Positions 1 through 8,104 of a stretch of DNA of 27,894 nucleotides are shown in pieces; position 1 is the first letter of the stretch, and each line of letters starts with the position of its first letter. The DNA lies in the NCBI GenBank assembly GCA_005888695.1, contig VBBH01000022.1, positions 1 through 27,894 of the forward strand, written 5' to 3'. The notes under the pieces were generated by a model. It worked only from the letters and a program-made list of their open reading frames with translations. It did no database searches and was not told the DNA's origin. The position numbers were made by a program, and so were the translations under genes. The DNA comes from Candidatus Bathyarchaeota archaeon (GTDB taxonomy: Archaea > Thermoproteota > Bathyarchaeia > 40CM-2-53-6).

Positions 1-279
1 TGCTCGTATCTTCTCTTCAGAACGAGCACCAATCACGTTTCCGAGGATCTTTAGATCAAGAGGCCGACCTGATACGTACAACGCGGCCTCTATCAGCTGT
101 GTTTGTAGTGCGGGATTCTTGGATAGGCCGCTTGTTGAGGCCGATGCTTCCTCTGGGTGGGGAGTGTCTGGGCTTGTTTCCGTTGATGTGGCTGGGGGTT
201 CGAGAGGGACTGTCGGCTGGTCCTGGACTGCTTGGGGAGGGGTTGTAGGCCGTCTCTCCAGCTTCTGTTCTGTTTCCAA
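1..279 (-). CDS. scpB: Segregation and condensation protein B, N-terminal part (cut by window edge)
   Basis: Partial gene running off the left edge; 93 codons are visible from a TTG start at 279. The first ~53 residues are a Pro/Thr/Ser/Glu-rich, probably disordered tail. Then comes the start of the first ScpB winged-helix domain: LIEAALYVSGRPLDLKIL, matching the family pattern of an E-A-hydrophobic-F/Y-x-S-G-x-P-L stretch. ScpB works with the kleisin ScpA and SMC in chromosome compaction and segregation. The start is inferred because the frame is closed upstream by a TAG at 297-295. It is transcribed away from ridA. The long low-complexity N-terminus is unusual, since most ScpB proteins begin almost directly with the winged helix. 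Confidence 0.72.
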   Translation of the reverse strand, partial: METEQKLERRPTTPPQAVQDQPTVPLEPPATSTETSPDTPHPEEASASTSGLSKNPALQTQLIEAALYVSGRPLDLKILGNVIGARSEEKIRA

Positions 280-286
280 ATACCAG

Positions 287-409
287 CTAGTCCTCTATGT
301 AGCCCCGTTCAATGTCTGGTAATTTTTTGATTTTCCAAACCTCGGTCAGAGCAAGTGTGAGTTCTGGGTCCCGGTTCTCTCTGGAATCCCCAAAGTCACG
401 TGGCCACAA
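287..409 (-). CDS. Possible short ORF just upstream of scpB
   Basis: A 40-codon frame from TTG at 409 ends with TAG at 289-287, 7 bases before the proposed scpB start. It reads like a protein end (TEVWKIKKLPDIERGYIED) and has balanced codon use. The frame is open further up to 469 but has no better start. It could be a small protein translationally coupled to scpB, the remnant of a longer upstream gene, or chance. I recognise no family, and scpA is not identifiable here. Confidence 0.22.
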   Translation of the reverse strand: MWPRDFGDSRENRDPELTLALTEVWKIKKLPDIERGYIED

Positions 410-507
410 GATTCTGAATTCGTTATTAACAGTGCTGGGCTTAAAGGGTTGCTTCTCTGAATAGCTCTTTTAATCCTGTCCCGTTATCGAACCGATTTGG
501 TAGTTGG

Positions 508-921
508 TTGGACTTGAAGACGAAGTCTGTACCGGTTTTGCAGGGCCATGCAAGGGCTATGGGTCCGTATTCTCATGTTGTTGTTGCCAATGGTTTCGTG
601 TTCATCAGTGGCCAGACGGGGCTGAAACCAGGCCAGCAACCTACTGACTTGGCCGGGTCTAATGTTATGGATCAGACGCGGCAGTGTTTGAGGAATGTTG
701 AGACCGCTTTGAAGGCTGCTGGGGCATCATTGCCGGACGTTGTGAAGGCGACAGTCTATCTTGTTAACCCGTCTGATTATCGGAGCATGAATGAAGCATA
801 CAAAGAATTCTTCCCGGAAGAACCACCGGCGCGGTCGGTGGCTAGATTGGGAGCTGACACGCCTAACTTGTTGATATCAATTGATGCGATAGCGGCCCAT
901 CCAGCATCCGTAAAGCACTAG
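508..921 (+). CDS. ridA: RidA/YjgF/YER057c/UK114 family enamine/imine deaminase
   Basis: A 137-residue protein of typical family length. RidA proteins hydrolyse reactive 2-aminoacrylate and related enamines released by PLP enzymes. Visible signatures are GPYSHVVVANGFVFISGQ near residues 19-36, the MDQTRQCLRNVETALKAAGAS helix, and PPARS with the substrate-binding arginine (Arg109, equivalent to Arg105 of E. coli RidA). The segment equivalent to E. coli IEIEAIA reads ISIDAIA, so the acidic residue at the Glu120 position appears to be Ser; the reaction may differ from the classic one. Start is TTG; the first in-frame ATG lies inside the conserved GPYS region. It lies 84 bases upstream of trpB2 on the same strand, and TrpB itself makes an aminoacrylate intermediate. 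Confidence 0.9.
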   Translation: MDLKTKSVPVLQGHARAMGPYSHVVVANGFVFISGQTGLKPGQQPTDLAGSNVMDQTRQCLRNVETALKAAGASLPDVVKATVYLVNPSDYRSMNEAYKEFFPEEPPARSVARLGADTPNLLISIDAIAAHPASVKH

Positions 922-1005
922 AGCCAGATTTTTTCCTTGGATTGGAAGAGGCAAGCTTAAGCATTAGCAAGCAACTAGCCCTCTCATCTTTCGTGTGATA
1001 TTCGT

Positions 1006-2361
1006 TTGGTGAATAACAAGTTCGTAAATCAGATTCCTTTGAGTATTGATGATCTGCCGAAGTCTTGGTACAATATTGTTCCTGATTTTCCCGGATCGTT
1101 TCCGGGACCAAAGGATCCGGATGAGGGCCCGTCACGGCTTGAGTTTCTGAGTAGGGTGATTCCCCGTAAGTTGTTGGCGCAGGAGATGTCGACGGAGCGT
1201 TGGATCAAGATTCCAGATCAGGTCAGGGAATTGTACTTACAGGCGGGTAGGCCGCGGCCCTTGTATCGGGCGCGTAGGTTGGAGAATTTTCTGAATACTC
1301 CGGCTCGTTTGTATTACAAGCGGGAGGATCTGTCGCCGACTGGTAGTCATAAGGTGAACACGGCGTTGGCTCAGGCGTATTATGCGGCGGAGGAGGGTCA
1401 TGTTGGTGTGGCCACTGAGACTGGTGCTGGTCAGTGGGGAACTGCGTTAGCGTATGCAGCTAGTTTGATGGGTTTGAAGTGTCTTGTTTTCTGGGTGAGG
1501 GCGGTGTATGATTGGAAGCCGGAGAGGAAGGCGTTGATGGAGTTGTATGGTGCGAGGGTTGTGGCTTCGCCGAGTGGTATGACGGATGTTGGTCGGGAAT
1601 TGTTGATTCAGAATCCGAAGCATCCTGGATCGTTGGGAATTGCGGTTTCGGAGGGTTTGGAGTTTGCGGAGAAGAATAGGGGCTGGGTCTACAGCCTGGG
1701 TAGTGTCTTGAACCATGTCTTGATGCATCAGACGATTATCGGATTGGAGACGATGAAACAATTTGAGCTGGTGGATGATTCGCCGGATGTTATGGTCGCC
1801 TGTCTTGGTGGCGGAAGCAATTTTGGGGGTTTTACCTTGCCGTTTGCGGGGGAGGTTCTGCAAAAGAAGAGGGAGTGCCGTTTCTTAGCTGCGCAGACGG
1901 AGGTGTCTGGGAATCTTGTTAGGGGCGAGTATCGGTACGATTACGGCGATCATGCTGGGAAGACGCCGTTGTTGAAGATGTACACGGTCGGGCATCAGGC
2001 GGAGATGGAACCAGTGAAAGCGGATGGGTTAAGGTATCATGCTGCGGCGCCGGTCATTAGCTACTTGAAGCATCTCGGATTGATCGAGGCGGTGGAGTAT
2101 CCGCGGGATGAGATGGCAGTGTTCCAGGCTGCACGCACCTTTGTGCAGACGGAAGGATTCTTGCCCGCGCCAGAGTCGGCTTATGCGGTGAAGGCCGCGA
2201 TTGATCTAGCGTTGGAATGTAAGAGGAAGAATGAGGCGAAGGTGATTGCGTTCAATATTTCAGGGCATGGATTCCTTGACTTGGCAGCGTACCGGGAGAA
2301 ATTGTTGGATTCGGGACAGAGGGATCCTGAACAGGTTACATTGGACGTTCGGACACGCTAG
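1006..2361 (+). CDS. trpB2: TrpB2-type tryptophan synthase beta chain (PLP-dependent)
   Basis: A 451-residue TrpB-like protein, longer than TrpB1 (~400), with the N-terminal extension typical of TrpB2. It condenses indole (or a related nucleophile) with serine or O-phosphoserine. The PLP lysine is in GSHKVNT (Lys116), followed by the GATETGAGQWG-like segment near 136-146 and the phosphate-binding GGGSN loop at 268-272. The C-terminal SGHG-like loop (NISGHGFLD) is near 419-427. Start is TTG at 1006, with GTG three bases later as an alternative. No trpA or other trp gene is adjacent, which fits TrpB2 enzymes that act without TrpA. It probably forms a unit with the preceding ridA. Confidence 0.92.
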   Translation: MVNNKFVNQIPLSIDDLPKSWYNIVPDFPGSFPGPKDPDEGPSRLEFLSRVIPRKLLAQEMSTERWIKIPDQVRELYLQAGRPRPLYRARRLENFLNTPARLYYKREDLSPTGSHKVNTALAQAYYAAEEGHVGVATETGAGQWGTALAYAASLMGLKCLVFWVRAVYDWKPERKALMELYGARVVASPSGMTDVGRELLIQNPKHPGSLGIAVSEGLEFAEKNRGWVYSLGSVLNHVLMHQTIIGLETMKQFELVDDSPDVMVACLGGGSNFGGFTLPFAGEVLQKKRECRFLAAQTEVSGNLVRGEYRYDYGDHAGKTPLLKMYTVGHQAEMEPVKADGLRYHAAAPVISYLKHLGLIEAVEYPRDEMAVFQAARTFVQTEGFLPAPESAYAVKAAIDLALECKRKNEAKVIAFNISGHGFLDLAAYREKLLDSGQRDPEQVTLDVRTR

Positions 2362-2381
2362 TAAAGGGAAGAACCGTCAGG

Positions 2382-2528
2382 TTGGCGAAGAAGAAAACCC
2401 TAGTCCTATCCCATCGAGATATCGGACCTATTATCGGGACGGATCTGGTGGTTGAGTTTGAGAAGCTGCCGGAGGATGAGGTGGATAATGCTAAGTCAGA
2501 GGACACGCTAGACGAGGCTGGTGGGTAG
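2382..2528 (+). CDS. Small acidic protein between trpB2 and the acetyltransferase
   Basis: A 48-residue frame from TTG at 2382 to TAG at 2526. It begins with a basic start (AKKKTLVLSHRDIGPIIG) and ends very acidic (EFEKLPEDEVDN, then SEDTLDEAGG). It fills the gap between trpB2 and the next ATG at 2535 with only 6 bases to spare, and its third-position G/T bias resembles its neighbours. It was too short for the usual length filter. I know no family. It could be a genuine small protein in the trpB2 unit or a fortuitous frame. Confidence 0.4.
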   Translation: MAKKKTLVLSHRDIGPIIGTDLVVEFEKLPEDEVDNAKSEDTLDEAGG

Positions 2529-2534
2529 AAGGAG

Positions 2535-3029
2535 ATGGAGAGTTTGGTGGACGAGGTAGTTTTGCGAGATGTGATTCCGAATGATCTTCCGATCACGTTC
2601 AAGTTTGAACATGAACCTGAAGGGTACCGGATGGCTGCTTTTCCTCCCCGGACCAGAGAGGCGTTCATGGCTCATTGGGAGAAGATCATGAAGGATCCGA
2701 GGAATATTCTGAAGACGGTGTTGGTTGATGGGGAGGTGGCTGGGGGAGTTGTGAGTTGGGAGCAGGAGGGTGAGCAGTTGGTGGGCTACTGGCTGGGAAA
2801 GGAGTATTGGGGCAGAGGGATCGCAACGAGAGCATTGTCAATATTTCTAGATCAAGTGAAGATGCGACCGTTGTATGCACGTGTCGCTAAACACAATGGG
2901 GCATCGATTCGGGTTTTGGAAAAGTGTGGCTTCAAAATTATTGGTCATGATAAAGGATTCCCATTCGAAGGACAGGAGATTGAGGAGGTCATCATGGAAT
3001 TGGGTAGGATTGGCGGTTATGTGCAGTGA
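2535..3029 (+). CDS. GNAT-family N-acetyltransferase (RimJ/RimL-like)
   Basis: A 164-residue GNAT protein. It transfers an acetyl group from acetyl-CoA to an amine; the substrate cannot be read from sequence. The N-terminal block (HEPEGYRMAAFPPRTREAFMAHWEKI) is typical of a RimJ/RimL-like subgroup. The acetyl-CoA pyrophosphate loop is WGRGIATRAL near residues 91-100, and the C-terminal SIRVLEKCGFKIIGHDKGF block is the usual motif after it. A purine-rich AAGGAG abuts the ATG, so translation may be coupled to the small ORF ending six bases upstream. Confidence 0.85.
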   Translation: MESLVDEVVLRDVIPNDLPITFKFEHEPEGYRMAAFPPRTREAFMAHWEKIMKDPRNILKTVLVDGEVAGGVVSWEQEGEQLVGYWLGKEYWGRGIATRALSIFLDQVKMRPLYARVAKHNGASIRVLEKCGFKIIGHDKGFPFEGQEIEEVIMELGRIGGYVQ

Positions 3030-3113
3030 CTAGTGCTGTTCGAGCCTAAGCTTTATTGAAAGCCTGACCTGCCCGCCGGTAAATCTAGTATCCTAAAGCG
3101 AGCGATCGGATTT

Positions 3114-4595
3114 TTGGAGTACAAGAACATCGTATTGTTCAATGTGACGATCGGCTCGTTCATGGCGGTCTTCGACTCGAACGTAGTTGTGATATCTCTA
3201 CCAACTATCGTTAATGATCTGAAGACGTCGACGTTCGATGCTTTGTGGGTCTTGATGGGCTACATTCTCGTCTTGGCCGTGCTGTTGCTGGCTATTGGAC
3301 GATTGGGAGACGTGTATGGACGGGTCAGATTGTACAATCTAGGTTTTGCAGTTTTCACCGTGGGTAGTCTTCTCTGTGCCGTGGCATTGAATGGTTTGAT
3401 GCTTGTCATCTTTCGATTGGTTCAGGGTGCGGGTGCGGCGTTATTGTTTGCGAATAGCGCGGCTATCTTGACCGATGCGTTTCCGCCGAATGAGCGGGGC
3501 AAGGCGATTGGGACGAATCAGGTGGCTGGGACGGCGGGTAGTGTCTTGGGTTTGATTGCTGGTGGAATTTTGACTGCTACGCCTGTGATTGGTTGGAGAG
3601 CAATATTTCTTGTGAATGTCCCGATCGGGGTCTTTGCTACTGTTTGGGCGTACGGGGAGTTGCATGAGTTGAGTACGCCTTTGCGGGGGGAGAAGCTGGA
3701 CCCTTTGGGGAATCTTACCTTTGCAGGTGGGTTGACGCTGTTCTTGCTGGGTCTGACGCTGGGCGCTCTGGCCGGTTTCGATATCGGTGATTATGGATTG
3801 ATGCTGGTTGGTCTGCTATTGTTGGTCGCATTTGTCCTTGTTGAAAGGAGGATCACGAATCCGATGATGGACATCTCACTGTTCAAGAATAGAATGTTTG
3901 CAGGCGGCATACTGAGTAATTTCTTGGCTGCTCTGGCTAGAGGAGCGGTGAGTCTAGTCTTGGTGTTCTATTTCCAGGGACCTTTGCATCTGGATGCTTT
4001 GACTGCGGGTGTGTTGTTGATCCCGTTCAGTGTTGCGTTTGTTGCGTTGGGTCCTGTTAGTGGTTATTTGAGTGATCGTTATGGGGCGCGTGGGTTGGCG
4101 ACTGTTGGACTGGTTATTTCGGGTATCGCGTTTCTATGGTTTGCAACGATCACCGTGACCACGCCTTATTCTCAATTGTTGATTCCGATGGTCTTGGCCG
4201 GTATTGGTAGTGGGATGTTTGTGGCGCCGAATATTGCCTCGATAATGAACAGTGTTCCACCGACTAGGAGGGGTATTGCTAGTGGAATGAGTTCTACATT
4301 GGTGAGTGCTGGGGTTTTGTTGAGTCTGGGTGTGAGCTTTGCGATTATGGCTACGAGTGTGCCCTTGCCGGTGCTGCAGTCGATATTCGCAGGGCTACCG
4401 GGTGGTCAGGCGGTAGATGTTGGTCCGTTCATGAATGCGATTCATGAGATATTCATTATCATGGGGATCGCGAGTTTTGCGGCGGTATTGCCGAGTAGTT
4501 TGAGGGGTGGGAGGTTTGTGGAGGCGAGAGTGCAGGCTCAGGATAAGCTGATAACATCCGGCAGGGAGGCTCCTGTCGTATCGGGAGGCGAGTGA
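3114..4595 (+). CDS. MFS transporter, DHA2-like drug:H+ antiporter family
   Basis: A 493-residue polytopic membrane protein, the length expected for 14-helix DHA2 exporters. Family signatures: an Asp in the first helix (SFMAVFDSNVVVISLPTI), motif A between helices 2 and 3 (GRLGDVYGRVR), the RLVQGAGAAL helix-4 motif B, and WRAIFLVNVPIG after helix 5 (antiporter motif C region). Motif A is repeated in the second half (GYLSDRYGARG). It probably exports lipophilic compounds in exchange for protons. Start TTG at 3114. Its stop overlaps the GTG start of the CBS protein, so the two are translationally coupled. Confidence 0.88.
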   Translation: MEYKNIVLFNVTIGSFMAVFDSNVVVISLPTIVNDLKTSTFDALWVLMGYILVLAVLLLAIGRLGDVYGRVRLYNLGFAVFTVGSLLCAVALNGLMLVIFRLVQGAGAALLFANSAAILTDAFPPNERGKAIGTNQVAGTAGSVLGLIAGGILTATPVIGWRAIFLVNVPIGVFATVWAYGELHELSTPLRGEKLDPLGNLTFAGGLTLFLLGLTLGALAGFDIGDYGLMLVGLLLLVAFVLVERRITNPMMDISLFKNRMFAGGILSNFLAALARGAVSLVLVFYFQGPLHLDALTAGVLLIPFSVAFVALGPVSGYLSDRYGARGLATVGLVISGIAFLWFATITVTTPYSQLLIPMVLAGIGSGMFVAPNIASIMNSVPPTRRGIASGMSSTLVSAGVLLSLGVSFAIMATSVPLPVLQSIFAGLPGGQAVDVGPFMNAIHEIFIIMGIASFAAVLPSSLRGGRFVEARVQAQDKLITSGREAPVVSGGE

Positions 4596-5032
4596 TAAGA
4601 ATGGTGTTGTATGCGAGGGATATTGTGGAGAAGGATTTCATCAGCTTGTCTCCCGAGACTTCGGCGTTGGAGGCGGCGAAGAGGATGGCACGTGAAGGCC
4701 ATGGGTTTGTTATTGTCGCTGATTCTAGAGGGGGTGCGATCGGGATTGTTACTGAATGGGATTTTATTGCTAAGATCAATTCGTTGGCTAGAGATGCGGG
4801 GATGGTGCATCTTCAGGAGATTATGAGTCGTGAGCTCGTGAGTATTGATGCCGGGGCAGGTTTTGATGAGGTGGCGCAGTTGATGGCGTCTAAAGGGATC
4901 AGGAGATTATTGGTTATGGATAAGGGTCGACTGGTCGGTGTGGTTACGGCTCGGAGGGTGATCGAGAAGTTGAACGAGTATGTTACGAAGATCTCGACGC
5001 AGATCGCGAGATTACAATCGCTGCCGTTCTGA
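4592..5032 (+). CDS. Tandem CBS-domain protein
   Basis: A 146-residue protein made of two CBS motifs: roughly residues 7-65 (VEKDFISLSPETSALEAAKRM ... GIVTEWDF) and 76-135 (EIMSRELVSIDAGAG ... GVVTARRV). A CBS pair forms a Bateman module that senses adenine nucleotides. There is no attached catalytic domain, so it is a stand-alone sensor. Its GTG start shares bases with the stop of the upstream MFS gene; ATG at 4601 is an alternative start. Coupling suggests it may regulate the transporter, but that is inference. Confidence 0.86.
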   Translation: MIRMVLYARDIVEKDFISLSPETSALEAAKRMAREGHGFVIVADSRGGAIGIVTEWDFIAKINSLARDAGMVHLQEIMSRELVSIDAGAGFDEVAQLMASKGIRRLLVMDKGRLVGVVTARRVIEKLNEYVTKISTQIARLQSLPF

Positions 5033-5138
5033 TAATAACTTGACTCAGACGCTTCCATCCCCATTTCGCAATGCCGACTGCGGCTGATTCCTCCCACCAT
5101 ACGGAATCATTATTTGAATGGGATTCGGGCTGATTTGC

Positions 5139-5393
5139 ATGGTGCATAGCAAATGGAGAGAAGTGGGCAGTGTGACGAGCAAGAGTATGATAACAATACC
5201 TGCCAGGGTTCGAGCCAAGTACGGTTTCAAGGAGGGCTCTAAAGTCGCGTTCGTCGAGACAGAGGGTGGAGTCTTATTGATCCCGGTCCGATCGCTTCGT
5301 GAACTCAGGGGAAGCCTCAAGTCGCACGAGAAGGTCATGAGGCAGGCCGTCAGAGAGCTCGAAAGGGAGCATAGAGAGGAAGCAAAACTCTGA
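5139..5393 (+). CDS. AbrB/SpoVT-type DNA-binding protein
   Basis: Swapped-hairpin AbrB fold: VTSKSMITIPARVRAKYGFKEGSKVAFVETEGGVLLIPV is the canonical N-terminal domain, followed by a charged helix (SLKSHEKVMRQAVRELEREHREEAKL). Such proteins are either transcription regulators or antitoxins. I chose ATG at 5139 over ATG at 5118 because an AT-rich box (ATTATTTGAA, about 5108-5117) lies some 25 bases before 5139, which suits a leaderless archaeal transcript. No PIN toxin follows on this strand; the next gene is a convergent HEPN protein, so this is an orphan AbrB or possibly partner of that HEPN protein. Confidence 0.82.
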   Translation: MVHSKWREVGSVTSKSMITIPARVRAKYGFKEGSKVAFVETEGGVLLIPVRSLRELRGSLKSHEKVMRQAVRELEREHREEAKL

Positions 5394-5430
5394 AGGACAG
5401 CTTCGTATTGGACCCCGGTGCTCGCTCTCC

Positions 5431-5943
5431 CTACTTAGCTTTCAGGATGTTGCGGGCGACGTTGAGCCATGCTTTGGCACCTTCGATTGTATCGATGGCG
5501 CCGTCTTCTGAGAATACGAGTTCTTCCGCGTTTCTCTTCAACTGCATTGCCTTGTTGTAGACGGTTAATAGTCCGGTTCCGAGTTCTTCACTGAATAATT
5601 CTCCGATTGCGATTACGAGGGCGTTCTCGTCGTGTTCCTTGTAGCCTCGACTATAGAGGAGAGTGTGGGCGCTGTGTAGCATGCTGTGGTAGCCTTGGAT
5701 CGTTGCCCATTTCCACTTGCTCTCTTCGAATGAGTCGGTCGCGTCCTGGAGGTCGTCTTTGGCCGCGTCCATTTCCCTGATTACTGTCTCGAGTGGAAGT
5801 TCGATCTTGAAGAGTTCTCCCTGTTGAATTAGTCGATCGATAACTGGGCTCAATTCAACAGTCAACGTGGAACTCGCTTCTCTTCCATGCCTTCTGGATC
5901 GGATTGATAGCGTGTCCTCAACGATCTTCACCCCTTTCCTCAT
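5431..5943 (-). CDS. HEPN-domain protein, possible RNase toxin
   Basis: A 170-residue protein. Residues ~65-165 form a HEPN-type helical bundle: KWKWATIQGYHSMLHSAHTLLYSRGY resembles the first HEPN helices, and the R-x4-H catalytic motif is present as RGYKEH (Arg99, His104). HEPN proteins with R-x4-6-H are commonly metal-independent RNases acting as toxins or defence effectors. The ~50-residue N-terminal segment is extra and unassigned. The usual MNT nucleotidyltransferase antitoxin is not adjacent; the nearest regulator is the convergent AbrB gene ending 37 bases away. An AT-rich box is visible ~30-40 bases upstream of the ATG. Confidence 0.72.
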   Translation of the reverse strand: MRKGVKIVEDTLSIRSRRHGREASSTLTVELSPVIDRLIQQGELFKIELPLETVIREMDAAKDDLQDATDSFEESKWKWATIQGYHSMLHSAHTLLYSRGYKEHDENALVIAIGELFSEELGTGLLTVYNKAMQLKRNAEELVFSEDGAIDTIEGAKAWLNVARNILKAK

Positions 5944-6044
5944 CGGTGAAGGGATGGATTCGACCCTTGTCTATACCAAATAATTTCGCCAGGGCCCGAC
6001 GCTTTCGTTCTTGAATCAAGATGGACAGTTTTCTGGCTCTGATC

Positions 6045-6437
6045 CTACCACTCCTCCACTAATAGTCCCGGTACCCTTGAGAAATCTTTCCGATTCCTTG
6101 TCACAAGAGTTAGTCCGTTATCCGATGCTAGCGCTGCGATCATGGCATCCTTCAAGTCTAACATGGTTCCCTTCTTCTCAAGATGAGCGACGAGTTTGCC
6201 GGCGCTCTCTGCCGAGGTTATTCCTAGAGGGAGAACGTGCAAGCGCGAGAGCAGAATCCGTGCGGCCTTGAGGTTCTCCTGAGCTCTCAAGGATATGTAC
6301 GCGCCATAGAAGAGTTCGAAAGCATTGATGGCGGTTGTTGCTTGCTTGCCTTCCGACGCGAACTGTTCGATCTTTTCCTTTGCGTCACTCTTTCCTCTGA
6401 GAATTCCGACGAGGAGGTCGGTGTCTAAGCATTTCAA
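6045..6437 (-). CDS. vapC: PIN-domain ribonuclease toxin VapC (pair 1)
   Basis: A 130-residue PIN domain, predicted Mg-dependent RNase of a type II toxin-antitoxin pair. Acidic active-site candidates are Asp5 (CLDTDLL), Glu41 (NAFELFYGA), Asp94/Asp97 (MLDLKDAMIA) and Asp118 (RNRKDFSRVPGL). The ending DFSRVPGLLVEEW is typical of archaeal VapC. The start is TTG at 6437, 12 bases after the vapB stop, so the two are one operon with the antitoxin first. Confidence 0.88.
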   Translation of the reverse strand: MKCLDTDLLVGILRGKSDAKEKIEQFASEGKQATTAINAFELFYGAYISLRAQENLKAARILLSRLHVLPLGITSAESAGKLVAHLEKKGTMLDLKDAMIAALASDNGLTLVTRNRKDFSRVPGLLVEEW

Positions 6438-6449
6438 AGGGGGCAGACC

Positions 6450-6686
6450 CTAATCTTCGGTCTTATTACGCAACTTTGAGGAGGCTTTTTTCCAGTGGGT
6501 TTCGAGCTCGGAAAAGATTCTCTGTTCTTCTTGGTCGTCCATTTTCCATGTTCCGAGAGAATCGGTTAGTTTGCCTCGCTCGTTTGTGAGCCTCTTTATT
6601 ACTTCTGAGAAGCTTTCCTTGGTCTTCTTCTCTCGAGCGAGGAGTTGGTATGCCTCTTCGGTTATGGTGAGAGTTTTTACTCCCAA
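6450..6686 (-). CDS. vapB: VapB-type antitoxin (pair 1)
   Basis: A 78-residue protein beginning VKTLTITEEAYQLLAREKKTKESFSEVIKRL, the standard N-terminus of the archaeal VapB/UPF0330-like antitoxins that dimerise and bind DNA. The charged C-terminal half would wrap the toxin. Start is TTG at 6686. A perfect 20-bp palindrome lies 11 bases upstream, and a TATA-like GATTATATG lies beyond it, implying autorepression. Confidence 0.85.
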   Translation of the reverse strand: MGVKTLTITEEAYQLLAREKKTKESFSEVIKRLTNERGKLTDSLGTWKMDDQEEQRIFSELETHWKKASSKLRNKTED

Positions 6687-6696
6687 GGAGATCTAC

Positions 6697-6716
6697 GTTT
6701 ACGTGTACACGTAAAC
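6697..6716. promoter_or_regulatory. Perfect 20-bp palindrome, predicted operator of vapBC pair 1
   Basis: GTTTACGTGT followed directly by its reverse complement ACACGTAAAC. It sits between the TATA-like sequence (reverse strand, about 6720-6728) and the TTG start of vapB at 6686, the position expected for an autorepressor site. Confidence 0.75.
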
Positions 6717-6748
6717 ACATATAATCGTTTCTGAACTGGGAGTTGGCC

Positions 6749-7939
6749 TCAGCCCACCATGATTAGCTCTGTTTGTGGTTTGGATAGGTCTCGGTAGCCG
6801 TTGCTTGTGACTAGTACGTCTTGTTCGAGGTTGCAGGTGCCGTAGCGGCTGGTTACAGATGGTTCGATGGTAAAGATTAGATCTTTCTGGACGGTTTTGA
6901 GTGGTGCTTCGCCGTATCTGTTGGGCCATCTGGGACCGAGTAATGGACCGATCTCGTGGGTGGATCTTCCTAGCACGTGTCCGAGTGCGTGTTTGTATTC
7001 TGGGTAGCCTTGTTTTGTGATGTGAGATCTTGCTAGTTGGTCTATCTTGTAGCCTGGTACTCCTGGTTTGAGATTGTCCAATGCGATATCGTTGGCTTTT
7101 CGTGCTGTTTGGAACATTTTCTTGACGCCGGCTGGGATAGTAGTGGGTCCGACGATGTAGTTTCTCTGTATGTCGCTGCAGTAGCCTTGGTATTTGACAC
7201 CGAAGTCTAACCGGACAAAGTCGCCTTTGTGGATTGTGTCGCCGTAGTATGCTACGTGTCCCGCGGGACTGTTGCCGACGACTACGCTGGGGCAGTGATC
7301 GCTTGCCCAGGCGTACTCTAGATTCTTCTGATCAACTAGTTGATGGATGTATTGGAATACGTCGCGATCCTTCTTGCCCGGCCGGATGATCTTTTCGGCT
7401 TCATCATAGATCTTTTCACATTCTGCTATGGCCTTCTTGACCAGTGCGACTTCCTCGGGTATGAGCCGGGCGCGTAGGGCGATCGCTAGATCTTCCGCGC
7501 TTACGTATTCTGTTTTGATTCCCTTGAGTGCTTTCTTGAGGTATTGTTCCATTGTGCTGGTTAGTCCATCGGCGGCACCTTCATCCTGGCTCTTGTTGAT
7601 AGCGATCCTTTTGGGATGTAGTCTACTGATTACTTGTTTGAGTTTGGGTGCGGCGCCTTCGCTGCCGTAGCCGATGACTTGATCGTAAAAGTCGCGTTGT
7701 TTGATCGCCTCCTCTTCTAGGGAGCCGACGATGGCGGTTTTTTCGAGGTTCCTGTCGATGATGGCGGCGCTTCGCCAGGTGATATTGTCGAATCGTAGGT
7801 CCTGGGCTAATGGGTCCTCATTGCCTTCACGTGTGAATGTTATCCAGAGATCAATCTCCTGTTGCTTCATGGTGTCCTGGACGTAGCGTAGTTTCTTTGC
7901 GAGGAACTCTTCTTTCAATGGGGTGCTTGTGAGCTTCAC
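6749..7939 (-). CDS. M24-family metallopeptidase (Xaa-Pro dipeptidase/aminopeptidase-like)
   Basis: A 396-residue protein with an N-terminal creatinase-like domain (~1-155) and a C-terminal pita-bread M24 domain. Metal-ligand candidates are Asp245 and Asp256 (VRLDFGVKYQGYCSDIQR), His321 (HALGHVLG), Glu359 (FTIEPSV) and Glu372 (NLEQDVLV), with His328 in STHEIGP as the usual extra histidine. The set appears complete, so a di-metal peptidase cleaving Xaa-Pro bonds is likely; close relatives include non-peptidase creatinases. Start GTG at 7939. It stands alone, transcribed divergently from the EXORDIUM-like gene. Confidence 0.88.
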   Translation of the reverse strand: MKLTSTPLKEEFLAKKLRYVQDTMKQQEIDLWITFTREGNEDPLAQDLRFDNITWRSAAIIDRNLEKTAIVGSLEEEAIKQRDFYDQVIGYGSEGAAPKLKQVISRLHPKRIAINKSQDEGAADGLTSTMEQYLKKALKGIKTEYVSAEDLAIALRARLIPEEVALVKKAIAECEKIYDEAEKIIRPGKKDRDVFQYIHQLVDQKNLEYAWASDHCPSVVVGNSPAGHVAYYGDTIHKGDFVRLDFGVKYQGYCSDIQRNYIVGPTTIPAGVKKMFQTARKANDIALDNLKPGVPGYKIDQLARSHITKQGYPEYKHALGHVLGRSTHEIGPLLGPRWPNRYGEAPLKTVQKDLIFTIEPSVTSRYGTCNLEQDVLVTSNGYRDLSKPQTELIMVG

Positions 7940-8104
7940 AGTTGGAATGCAGAAGCGCTAGGAGTGGTCTTAGGGTTTGTGCTTGTCCGAGAAAGGGAGT
8001 TTTCGATGGACATAGGGAAGTTCGGCCTCCTGCTACCCTAGAATTGGACAATGGGGAACATTAGAATTTAGATTGACTTATGCCTAATCGGGGCAGGATT
8101 CAAT

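Noticed and set aside
119..322. Plus-strand 67-codon frame at the left edge
   Set aside because: It is antisense to the scpB start, which shows a recognisable ScpB winged-helix beginning.
5195..5215. GGGTTCGAGCC resembling a tRNA T-loop (also near 195 and 5955)
   Set aside because: No matching acceptor stem, D-arm or anticodon arm around any of them, and the first lies inside the AbrB coding region.
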